Shown here: piece by piece, positions 16,870 to 24,182 of the stretch
How the letters are laid out: every line of letters starts with the position of its first letter
How positions within the stretch are numbered: the stretch's first letter is position 1
Source of the DNA: Elusimicrobia bacterium GWB2_63_22
Lineage (GTDB): Bacteria > Elusimicrobiota > Elusimicrobia > Elusimicrobiales > UBA9959
Reading direction: 5' to 3'
Length of the DNA stretch: 60,467 nt
NCBI GenBank assembly: GCA_001799735.1
Contig: MGUA01000032.1
Location: 1-60,467 of the forward strand
Notes under the pieces: model-generated
Told to the model about the DNA's origin: nothing
What the model saw: only the letters and a program-made list of their open reading frames with translations
Databases searched by the model: none
Position numbers and translations under genes: made by a program

Positions 16870-17922
16870 ATGAAACACGGATTTAAACTGACCGCCTCCA
16901 CCGGGGCAAGAACTTCGGCGGCCCTGCTGGGCGCGCTTAAAATGGCCCAGATGGCCGAAATGCCCGAGGAAGAATTCGCGGACATGATAAAGGACCTGGA
17001 GGGCGGCCGCGTGTTCCAGCTGCTCAAGACCTCCGGCGCCATTAACCTGAGCGAGTTTCCCGCCGCCCGCTACGCCGCGCGCAAATACGCCGGCTACGGC
17101 CTCAACATGGCCAGCGCCGACCTGCCCGAGCTGGCCGACGGCACCGGCGACCTGGTGAAACTCATCCAGGGCATAGGCCAGGAAAAGTTCGAGGCCTGCT
17201 TCCTGCGCGACGCCGTGATGAGCGACATAGAGCGCGCCGAGGAATGCGACATTACCGTGCGTGACGCCGAGCGCCTGCGCGATTTCGTCAACCGGGCCTT
17301 CATCCAGGCCGAATTCGAGGCGAAGCCCGAGGCCCCCGCCGCCCGGGTGTTCAGCGCCGTGGCCGGCATAGAGATGGACGACGGAGAGCCGGTGCTGGCC
17401 TTCTTTCACCGCGAGATCTGGAAAGGCCGCTACAAGGTGGACGGCGACAAGCTGGCCACCCTGCTGCCCGGCCTGGACCCCGCCGAGCGCAAGCGCGTGG
17501 AGAAGCTGCTGAAAAAGATAGAGTTCGCCGACAAGCGAAAGACCACCCTTTACCGCGCGCTGGAGATCCTCATCAGCGTGCAGGCCGAGTACCTGGCCAC
17601 CGGCGACCCCAGCCGCCGCCGCCCCTTGTCCCAGAAGACGCTGGCCAAGAACCTGGAGGTGGACGCCAGCGTGCTCAACCGCCTGGTCTCCAACAAATCG
17701 ATACAGATGCCCTGGGGTATGGAGGCGCCCATGGAGGTGCTGCTGCCCAGCTCCAAGAAGGTCAACCTGGACCGCCTCTACTCCATAGCCGCCGAGCAGC
17801 CGCAGCTCAGCGACACCCGGCTCTGCGCGGAGCTGCGCGCCCGCCACGGCGTGGACCTGAGCCGCCGCTCCATCGCCCAGTACCGCAAGGACCTCAGCCT
17901 CGCCGCCGCGGGGGCGCGGTAG
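16870..17922 (+). CDS. Divergent RNA polymerase sigma-54 (RpoN)-like protein
   Basis: 350 residues, against about 450-500 for canonical RpoN. The C-terminal half matches RpoN order: YRALEILISVQAEYLATGD, then the helix-turn-helix RRPLSQKTLAKNLEVDASVL with NRLVSNKSIQMPWG (compare V-x-NKY-x-TP-x-G of RpoN), then LSDTRLCAELRARHGVDLSR and the RpoN-box-like SRRSIAQYRKDL (canonical ARRTVAKYRE). The N-terminal helix ALKMAQMAEMPEEEFADMIK resembles region I but without its Gln-richness. It is therefore a shortened, diverged sigma-54 or an RpoN-derived regulator. Divergent orientation to a GAFTGA activator supports a dedicated sigma/activator pair. I cannot tell whether a normal rpoN exists elsewhere. 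Confidence 0.78.
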   Translation: MKHGFKLTASTGARTSAALLGALKMAQMAEMPEEEFADMIKDLEGGRVFQLLKTSGAINLSEFPAARYAARKYAGYGLNMASADLPELADGTGDLVKLIQGIGQEKFEACFLRDAVMSDIERAEECDITVRDAERLRDFVNRAFIQAEFEAKPEAPAARVFSAVAGIEMDDGEPVLAFFHREIWKGRYKVDGDKLATLLPGLDPAERKRVEKLLKKIEFADKRKTTLYRALEILISVQAEYLATGDPSRRRPLSQKTLAKNLEVDASVLNRLVSNKSIQMPWGMEAPMEVLLPSSKKVNLDRLYSIAAEQPQLSDTRLCAELRARHGVDLSRRSIAQYRKDLSLAAAGAR

Positions 17923-17957
17923 CCAAAGGTCCCGGCACCGCGTAGGCCCTAGTGCCC

Positions 17958-17986
17958 TTACGCGCGCAAGACCCGTGATGTACACT
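17958..17986 (+). promoter_or_regulatory. Candidate promoter of the radical SAM/peptide locus
   Basis: TTACGC, 17 bp, TACACT. The -10 is the same hexamer as at 31307. It would give a leader of about 115 bases before the radical SAM gene. Confidence 0.4.
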
Positions 17987-18062
17987 ATCAGCGTAGTCTT
18001 CCTTGTAATTTGGGGGATTGGCCCCAGAGTATCCACGATCCGACCTTAATCGGATGTATCCA

Positions 18063-18099
18063 GGGAAAGCAAAAAGTCACTTTGCTTTCCCTTTTTTTA
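18063..18099 (+). terminator. Intrinsic terminator immediately upstream of the radical SAM gene
   Basis: Perfect hairpin with arms about 12 bp (GGGAAAGCAAA and TTTGCTTTCCC) and loop AAGTCAC, followed by seven Ts, ending nine bases before the ATG at 18109. It may terminate the RpoN-like gene or act as an attenuator if transcription starts at about 17993. A smaller hairpin (ATCCGA/TCGGAT) precedes it. Confidence 0.85.
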
Positions 18100-18108
18100 T
18101 CGGCAAAT

Positions 18109-19152
18109 ATGAGCACGAACTGGTTTGTGAAAAAAATTCTGGAGTTCACCGGGAGCCAAAAGTTCCTGAGCATCCAGATGGATATCACCAATGCCTGCAA
18201 CTTAAGGTGCGGTCATTGCTACCGGCCCGACAACGCGGCCCAGGACCTCCCTTTTTCGGATTGGAAGAAGATACTCGACCAGTACGGCCGCCTGACCGAG
18301 AAACTTGCGCTCAAGCCCTGCTTTGGTTTATGCGGAGGCGAGGCGACAATAAGCCCGTTGTTCATCCCCGTTCTTGGCGAGCTCAGGCGCAGGTGGCCGG
18401 ATGCGGTCATTAACGTGATAACTAACGGGACAACCATCTCCGCGAAGACCGCTGCCGAGCTCAGGTCCCATGGCGCCAACGTGCAGATATCCCTGGACGG
18501 CCCGGACGCGGAGCGCAACGATATGATCCGCGGCAGCGGGAGCTACTTAAAGGCGATGGCGGGGGTGGAGACGCTGCGTGCCGCCGGTATCCTGCCGTCG
18601 TTCCAGGCGGTCCTTTCTTTCCGGACAGGGCCATGGATCGGCGAGTTCTTCGAAGCTGCTGCCAGGCTGAAGGCGTCTGCGATGAATTTTACCAGGTTCG
18701 TCCCGCAGGGCAGGGGCAAGGAGTTGGTTTCAAATAATACGGACCGCGCGCTTGCCGGTTTGGAGTTGCGGGACGCATATGTTAAAATATTGAAAGAGTC
18801 GCGCAAAAGTGGTGTCGCGACTGGGACAAATTTACCGCTGTTCGTTCTGGTGGACCCGGCGCTTGGAGCGCATGGAAAAACCGGTTTCCAGGGGGTTGTA
18901 GTAGATTACCGGGGAAACCTTAAGCTGACAAGCCGGGCCGATTTCAGGTTGGGAAACATCCTGGAGGATGGCCTGGAAAATTTGTTCCTTAATCACCCGG
19001 TAATGAAAGATTTGCGGGCCGGCCGGATAGAAGTCTGCGGCGCCTGCGGTTACTATGACAAGTGCGGCGGCGACAGAAACGCCTCTTTTGTCGAGACCGG
19101 AAGCTTTTTAAAGAAAGACCCTGGCTGCTGGGTGCAGTTTGGGAACGTTTAG
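18109..19152 (+). CDS. Radical SAM/SPASM-type peptide- or cofactor-modifying enzyme
   Basis: 347 residues. The radical SAM motif CNLRCGHC (Cys30, 34, 37) binds the catalytic [4Fe-4S] cluster, GLCGGEATISP is the GGE-type SAM loop, and VQISLDGPDAERNDMIRG follows. The C-terminal SPASM-like region has VCGACGYYDKCGGDR with a last Cys in DPGCW, ligands for an auxiliary cluster. The family includes maturases of ribosomal peptides (AnSME, PqqE) and heme enzymes (NirJ/AhbD). The next gene, 13 bases on, encodes a 62-residue secreted peptide and no heme genes are near, so peptide modification is favoured. The ATG at 18109 lacks a Shine-Dalgarno; an in-frame extension to 18010 would run through the terminator hairpin and is rejected. 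Confidence 0.85.
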   Translation: MSTNWFVKKILEFTGSQKFLSIQMDITNACNLRCGHCYRPDNAAQDLPFSDWKKILDQYGRLTEKLALKPCFGLCGGEATISPLFIPVLGELRRRWPDAVINVITNGTTISAKTAAELRSHGANVQISLDGPDAERNDMIRGSGSYLKAMAGVETLRAAGILPSFQAVLSFRTGPWIGEFFEAAARLKASAMNFTRFVPQGRGKELVSNNTDRALAGLELRDAYVKILKESRKSGVATGTNLPLFVLVDPALGAHGKTGFQGVVVDYRGNLKLTSRADFRLGNILEDGLENLFLNHPVMKDLRAGRIEVCGACGYYDKCGGDRNASFVETGSFLKKDPGCWVQFGNV

Positions 19153-19165
19153 GGGGGAATATACC

Positions 19166-19354
19166 ATGTCAAAGAAGATAAAGAAGTGTTGCCTTGTGGT
19201 TCTGGCCATGTGCCCTATTATGGCTGTTTCTTTTGCCGCTCAATCATCGCTGAGCGTGGACCAGATCAGAAGGGGCAACGCCTCCGATGTGGCCCTGCAG
19301 GCCTCTACCACGTTGAGCCCCGCCGAAGGCGGCGGTCAGGAACTGGATAAGTAG
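19166..19354 (+). CDS. Small secreted peptide (62 aa), candidate substrate or signal
   Basis: Starts at an ATG with an AGGGGGGA ribosome site 13 bases after the radical SAM gene. MSKKIKKCCLVVLAMCPIMA continues to VSFAA, a clear Sec signal (positive n-region, hydrophobic core, AxA-like site), leaving about 37 residues: small, polar, with SVDQIRRGNASDVAL and a Gly-rich tail AEGGGQELDK. There is no lipobox Cys at the cleavage site. It is placed like a precursor peptide beside its modifying enzyme, or like a pheromone beside its sensors. A stable hairpin follows its stop. A function as a modified extracellular signal is inference; it could also be a small structural envelope peptide. Confidence 0.72.
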   Translation: MSKKIKKCCLVVLAMCPIMAVSFAAQSSLSVDQIRRGNASDVALQASTTLSPAEGGGQELDK

Positions 19355-19365
19355 GTTTCTCTTTC

Positions 19366-19391
19366 GGCCGGGGGGGCAACCCCCTCCGGCT
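19366..19391 (+). terminator. GC hairpin after the peptide gene, partial terminator or mRNA stabiliser
   Basis: GCCGGGGGGG-CAA-CCCCC-T-CCGGC, followed by a poor T-stretch (GTTGTTTT). It could set higher levels of peptide mRNA than of the downstream receptor genes. Confidence 0.55.
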
Positions 19392-19431
19392 GAAGTTGTT
19401 TTAATGGCCCGCTTTTTAATTAAACACGGCA

Positions 19432-20985
19432 GTGAATCTCAACAATAAATTAAGGGTAACCTTTTTCGCCTGCGCTGTTGCCGCTTTTGTAGCGGTAATT
19501 TTTTTTGCTTGGAACAAGATTATGACCGACCCAAATCAAACTTATAATTTCGGAATCGCAAGCTCCTGGGGGACCCTTACCCCGCCGCTGCAGCATCTTG
19601 CCGCGGGGGATGTGGTCATCAGCCACCAGTTCGAAAGCCTTATCGCCACCAGCGACAGGGGGATAGTGGAGCCTTTGGCCGCCAAATCCTGGGAGTTCAG
19701 CCCCGACAGACTGACCCTGCGCTTCAAGATAGATACTTCAAGGCGTTTTTCCGATGGTTCCTGCCTCCGCGCCGCGGATTTCAAGAAGGCCTGGGAAGGC
19801 GGCCTGGAAATGACCCCCATCTCCAGCAACAGCTCCCTGTCCGACGGGCTGGCGAACGTAAAAGGTTACGGTAAGTTCAAAGAGACGAAAGAGATAGAAG
19901 GCATAAAGGTTATCGGCGACGATATCCTTGAGATCGAGCTGGTTAAACCGGTGCGCATGTTCCTCGAATATCTTGCCGGCCAGCGCTTTGCGGTTTACAA
20001 ACTGGTCGACGGAGCGGTGATTGGTACCGGCCCCTACGTCATAAGCGAGAAAGACAAGGAATTGACCCTGATGCCCAACCCGTACTATATAGAGGGCGCG
20101 CCCAAGCTTAAGGCCGTTAAAATTACGGCCGTCACCCCGGCGGAAGCGTTCGGCAAGATGCAGGCCGGCGAGATAGACGCCCTGTTGATGGCGGAGATGG
20201 TGGATATTCCCGGCTGCGGGAAAGATTCGGGTGACGTTTCGTGCGCTCACGGCCAGGAGGGAAGGCATATCCTGGTGGATCTTAACGGCATGCCAGGCCG
20301 CTTCTTCTCCGATCCGAAACACCGCCTCGCTTTCCAGGCCATGGTCTTAAAGCATACCGACCAGGCCGCGGAGGCCTTCAGCGCGAGAAGCTTTATTGGC
20401 GACTCCCAGACTTTCCTCCGGTTCCAGGCAGGGCGTTTGCAAGAAGAAGAATCCGCCGCCATTATAGCGGAGGGGGAGAAATATATCAGCCGGTTTGTGG
20501 AAGCCAGCAAAAAACAGCCCCTGTTCTTTGCCGCCAACGCGAAGAGCTGGCAATGGCTCTATGAGCTGCTGATCTCGGCCGGGGTGAGCTTAACCAAAGA
20601 ATCCAAGTGGGAATTTTCAGGGCCGGGATTCTGGGATATGTATTACAAGACCTATACTCCCGATATCTTCCCGATGAGCATCTCCATTTCGGACGGGGAT
20701 CCGGACGGCTTGTACCATATCCTCGGCAAGCATGGCGCAGTAACTTCCCCGATGATACAGCGGGCCGGGGTTACCGCTGCGCTCGAAGAGGGGCGCCAGA
20801 TCATCGACGTCTCAAAGCTTCCCGGCCAATACCAGGTGGTCTCCAGGGCGGTCCTGCGGGAAGTCCCCTATATCCACCTTGGCTACCTATACAACAGGAT
20901 CGCCTACAACAAGAAGAAACTGCGGATAAACGACGCCTTGATCGCCAGACACAATAACAACGTGATGGCTTTCAGGCCTAAGTGA
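19432..20985 (+). CDS. Membrane-anchored family 5 solute (oligopeptide)-binding protein 1
   Basis: 517 residues. The N-terminus (VTFFACAVAAFVAVIFFAW) is an uncleaved-looking anchor or signal. The rest follows SBP_bac_5/OppA order: HQFESLIATSDRGIVEPLAA, AKSWEFSPDRLTLRFKI, FSDGSCLRAADFKKAWEGG, GTGPYVISEKDKELTLMPNP. Such proteins bind peptides or nickel complexes in the periplasm for ABC importers. Here no permease or ATPase is near; a hybrid kinase follows 13 bases on and a second SBP-kinase pair comes next, so a co-receptor role is likely. The start is a GTG at 19432 with weak ribosome binding; no better start exists in frame before the hydrophobic segment. Confidence 0.85.
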   Translation: MNLNNKLRVTFFACAVAAFVAVIFFAWNKIMTDPNQTYNFGIASSWGTLTPPLQHLAAGDVVISHQFESLIATSDRGIVEPLAAKSWEFSPDRLTLRFKIDTSRRFSDGSCLRAADFKKAWEGGLEMTPISSNSSLSDGLANVKGYGKFKETKEIEGIKVIGDDILEIELVKPVRMFLEYLAGQRFAVYKLVDGAVIGTGPYVISEKDKELTLMPNPYYIEGAPKLKAVKITAVTPAEAFGKMQAGEIDALLMAEMVDIPGCGKDSGDVSCAHGQEGRHILVDLNGMPGRFFSDPKHRLAFQAMVLKHTDQAAEAFSARSFIGDSQTFLRFQAGRLQEEESAAIIAEGEKYISRFVEASKKQPLFFAANAKSWQWLYELLISAGVSLTKESKWEFSGPGFWDMYYKTYTPDIFPMSISISDGDPDGLYHILGKHGAVTSPMIQRAGVTAALEEGRQIIDVSKLPGQYQVVSRAVLREVPYIHLGYLYNRIAYNKKKLRINDALIARHNNNVMAFRPK

Positions 20986-20998
20986 GAGCCTTGATCTT

Positions 20999-22597
20999 GT
21001 GACTGCCGAGACTTTTTCTGACTGGCTGCAGAAGCATGCAAAACGGCCCATCCTCAGGGTCGTTGCCCTGGCCTTAGCGATCCAGTCCGCCTACTTCTGT
21101 TTCCTGGCCTATAACAGGTATTCTGAACAGCTGGAAAAAATAGAGCTGTTGCGCGAGTCCGTAAGTATCGGCGTACAGCAATCCAACCGCCCGTTGATAG
21201 AGTCGGCGATACTGTCTTTCCTTTCAAACCCTGATGTTTCTGCGGTGCTTCTCTGCTCGGGGAACGCGCCGCAGATGGCTTATCCGCCGGATTCCCACGA
21301 TTACTGCAGGAATTCCGGTTCGAGCTTTAAAAAATGGGCGGTAAGGCGGGACCTGATCGGAGTGCAGGAGATAGCCTTGCTCGTCATCTTGAGCCCGGCT
21401 TCGGTCCTGCACCCGATGCTCTTCTGGATCGCCGTTTCAGTCTTAATGACCGGTTCCATTTTCTGGCTGCTGATGCGCGTGAAGCGGCGTTTTGAGGTGG
21501 AGATCCTCTATCCAATACTGGAAGGCCTGGATGCGGACATCCCGCTGGTGGTGAAGGAGCTGGAGGTGTTGCGCTCTAAAAATCTCGAAAGGCTCAGGCT
21601 GGTCCGGGAAAAAGCCGGGATGGAAGCTTTGGTTAATCTTTCAACGCAGGTGGCGCACGATATCAGGTCGCCGCTGGCGGCGCTGGGGGCGGCGGCTAAA
21701 GGGCTGGATCTCCCGCAGGAGCAGCGCAGCATGATAGACGGGGCGGTGGCGCGCATGCAGGGCATCGCCGACGACCTGCTGACCCGCTACCGCGCGCCTT
21801 CCGCCGGGCCGGCCAAACCTAAAACCTCGGTTCTCGTTCTTGCTGGTCTAGTCGAGCAGGTGGTCGCGGAGAAGCGCCTGCAGCACAAGGACAAGCCCGG
21901 AGTCAGTATAGATTTCGCCGCAGGCGCTGCGGAGATCAAAGCTTCCGTGGAGCCTACTGAGTTTCAGCGCCTGGTCTCCAACCTCATCAACAACTCGGTA
22001 GAAGCCTTCAGCGGGCCGGGTACCGTCTCGGTCGCCCTGTCCGCCCTGGACCATAAGGTGTTGCTGACCGTAAAGGACAATGGCAAAGGCATACCGCCGG
22101 AGATCCTGGCCAGGCTGGGACAGAAGGGCGAAACGCACGGCAAGGCCGGCGGCACCGGCCTGGGCGTTTACCACGCCCGCAAAACGGTGGAGAGTTGGGG
22201 CGGCAGCTTCAAGATAGAATCCGAATCTGGCAAAGGCACCGCCGTTACGCTGGAGCTGCCGGCGGCCGCTGCTAAAACCGTATCGGCGCGCGCGGTGCTG
22301 CTGGACGACGACCTGCTGGTGCATATGAACTGGCGGATGGCAGCCAAGGCGGCCGGCGTGGAGTTTAAGGCGTATAAAATCCCCGGAGAAATCATCGCAG
22401 ACGCCGAGGCCCTGCCCAAAGATACGCCGATCTATATAGACTCCGAGCTGGGCGGCGACGTTAAGGGCGAAGACACGGCCCAGGCCCTGCATGAGAAAGG
22501 CTTTACCGACCTCACCATGGCCACCGGCCACGGCCCCGAAAAATTCTCACACCTCCCCTGGCTTAAAGTAACCGGCAAAGAACCGCCTTGGAATTGA
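20999..22597 (+). CDS. Hybrid histidine kinase 1 with C-terminal receiver domain
   Basis: 532 residues. Transmembrane helices at about 19-38 and 138-158 enclose a periplasmic sensor of about 100 residues. The DHp domain has phospho-His220 in VAHDIRSPLAALGAAAK. The catalytic domain has the N-box LVSNLINNSVEAF, G1 DNGKGIPPEIL and G2 GGTGLGVYHA. Residues about 430-532 form a receiver domain with acidic LLDDDLL and probable phospho-Asp481 in IYIDSELGG, ending GHGPEKF...LKVTGKEPPW. No HAMP and no output domain are present, so signal must pass to another protein. It starts with GTG 13 bases after SBP1, suggesting that the binding protein presents its ligand to this kinase. Confidence 0.92.
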   Translation: MTAETFSDWLQKHAKRPILRVVALALAIQSAYFCFLAYNRYSEQLEKIELLRESVSIGVQQSNRPLIESAILSFLSNPDVSAVLLCSGNAPQMAYPPDSHDYCRNSGSSFKKWAVRRDLIGVQEIALLVILSPASVLHPMLFWIAVSVLMTGSIFWLLMRVKRRFEVEILYPILEGLDADIPLVVKELEVLRSKNLERLRLVREKAGMEALVNLSTQVAHDIRSPLAALGAAAKGLDLPQEQRSMIDGAVARMQGIADDLLTRYRAPSAGPAKPKTSVLVLAGLVEQVVAEKRLQHKDKPGVSIDFAAGAAEIKASVEPTEFQRLVSNLINNSVEAFSGPGTVSVALSALDHKVLLTVKDNGKGIPPEILARLGQKGETHGKAGGTGLGVYHARKTVESWGGSFKIESESGKGTAVTLELPAAAAKTVSARAVLLDDDLLVHMNWRMAAKAAGVEFKAYKIPGEIIADAEALPKDTPIYIDSELGGDVKGEDTAQALHEKGFTDLTMATGHGPEKFSHLPWLKVTGKEPPWN

Positions 22598-22670
22598 TCC
22601 TGTCCCGGATAGGGTTTTCCGCGGAGCGGCCAAATTGCGGGCGCTCGGCAAAAAAGGCACAATTATCTGG

Positions 22671-24182
22671 ATGAAACTCCGGATGATATTACCGGCCCTG
22701 CTTGCCGGGGCGGCGCTTTATTCGGCTTTTGCTATTTTAAAAGCCCCGTCCCGCGAGCTGAAGGTGCTGATGGATTCTTCCAACCCTCCTTCCGTCTATG
22801 ACCCGGTCTCGCTCGGTTACACGCGGGACTACTTTTTTTCGGAGAACCTCTTCAGCCCGCTGACGGGCTATTCTTCCGGCAATGAACTGGTTTCCGAGCT
22901 GGCCGAGAAGTTCGAATGGGCCGGGGGAGAGGCCGTCTTCACCATGCGACCCGGCCTCAAGACCGCCGGGGGCCGGTCGATAGACGCCTTCGACGCCGAG
23001 CAGAGCCTTAAAAGGGCCTTCGTCCTGGGCGGCACCAGCTACAGTTTCCTCGGCCGCATGCTGTGCGGGCGGGGCAGCCTGAAAAGCCTGCAGGACCCCT
23101 GCCCGGGCCTGGAGGTGCGCGACGGTGGCCGCCGGCTGGTGATGAAGTTCGACGGGCCCAAACCTTTTCTTTTCCACCTGCTCACCAATATCGCCTACGC
23201 CGTGGTCCCGCGCGGCTCCGTGGACCCGGCGACCCTGAAGATAACGGACTACCGCAACACGTCGGGGCCGTATTACCTGGACGCCGACCTGGGCCTGGGG
23301 GACATGGTGCTAAAGGGCAACCCCGCACATTACCGCTATTCCAAAAAAATGCCGCGGCAGGTCAGGATAGTCAGCCTGAAAAAATACAATACCAACGAGG
23401 AATCCCTGGCCACGCTTTCGAGCGGCACGGCGGATTACCTGACGATAGGCCTGGTGCTTAAGCCGGAGGACAAGGCGGACTTCGCCGCCGCCCACCCCGG
23501 CTACTCCGTGCATTTTACGCGGCCGGTAAGGATGATCTACATCGTGTTCACCGACCGCGGCCTGAAGCGCCTTTCCCGGGAGGAAAGGTTCTATATCGCC
23601 AGTAAGCTCCGCGCTCTTTATCCCAGCCGGCGGCGCATGAACGAGAGCCCGTACCAGCTGTTTGCCATGGAGGGCGCGCTGTCCAAGGCCCAGCTGGAGG
23701 ATATCCGCGCCCGGCTGACCGGCGGGCCTGACATGGTGATAAAGAAGAGGGTGGAGGCCAGGCGGCTCTACAGTTATTTCTGGCTGGACTTGGACGAGAT
23801 AAAAAAATGGCTGCCGGGCATAGCCTACGCCGACACCGCGCCGCTCAAGGACAGAAAAAATCCGCCTAAACCCGATTTCTTCCTTCTGGGCAGCGACATC
23901 GGCTACCAGGACGATATCGGGCTGGTACTGTATTACCTGGGCCTGGAGTTCTTCGATCTGAGCCCGGAGGGGAAAGAGAAATGGCTGGCCGCCTACGTGG
24001 CCTGCCCGGGCAAGAAAGAACGGATGGCCATGCTCCGGGAGCTGCATTATAAGACCCTGGCCGGGGCGCGCGCCATCCCCATAGGCCTTATGCCTTACGC
24101 CTCTATCGCGCGGGAGCCTTGGGAATTTAACTACCCGGCGGCTATCGCCGGCGACCATTTATGGCGGCTTAGGAGAAAGTGA
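22671..24182 (+). CDS. Membrane-anchored family 5 solute-binding protein 2
   Basis: About 503 residues, a second SBP_bac_5-type protein. MKLRMILPALLAGAALYSAF is a hydrophobic anchor or signal; FSENLFSPLTGYSSGNEL, FEWAGGEAVFTMRPGLKTAG and TSGPYYLDADLGLGDMVLKG follow the family pattern. It is clearly diverged from SBP1, so the ligands may differ. The ATG at 22671 is preferred over an in-frame TTG at 22635. Its stop overlaps the next kinase (GTGATG), showing translational coupling. As with SBP1, no ABC transporter subunits accompany it, which points to sensing rather than uptake. Confidence 0.83.
   Translation: MKLRMILPALLAGAALYSAFAILKAPSRELKVLMDSSNPPSVYDPVSLGYTRDYFFSENLFSPLTGYSSGNELVSELAEKFEWAGGEAVFTMRPGLKTAGGRSIDAFDAEQSLKRAFVLGGTSYSFLGRMLCGRGSLKSLQDPCPGLEVRDGGRRLVMKFDGPKPFLFHLLTNIAYAVVPRGSVDPATLKITDYRNTSGPYYLDADLGLGDMVLKGNPAHYRYSKKMPRQVRIVSLKKYNTNEESLATLSSGTADYLTIGLVLKPEDKADFAAAHPGYSVHFTRPVRMIYIVFTDRGLKRLSREERFYIASKLRALYPSRRRMNESPYQLFAMEGALSKAQLEDIRARLTGGPDMVIKKRVEARRLYSYFWLDLDEIKKWLPGIAYADTAPLKDRKNPPKPDFFLLGSDIGYQDDIGLVLYYLGLEFFDLSPEGKEKWLAAYVACPGKKERMAMLRELHYKTLAGARAIPIGLMPYASIAREPWEFNYPAAIAGDHLWRLRRK

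Noticed and set aside
18010-18108. N-terminal extension of the radical SAM protein
   Set aside because: The extra 33 codons run through a perfect terminator hairpin and do not resemble family N-termini.
19432-24182. The two SBPs as parts of an oligopeptide ABC importer
   Set aside because: No permease or ATPase gene lies nearby, and each SBP is coupled to a histidine kinase. The POT transporter at 57.8 kb is a different, proton-driven class.
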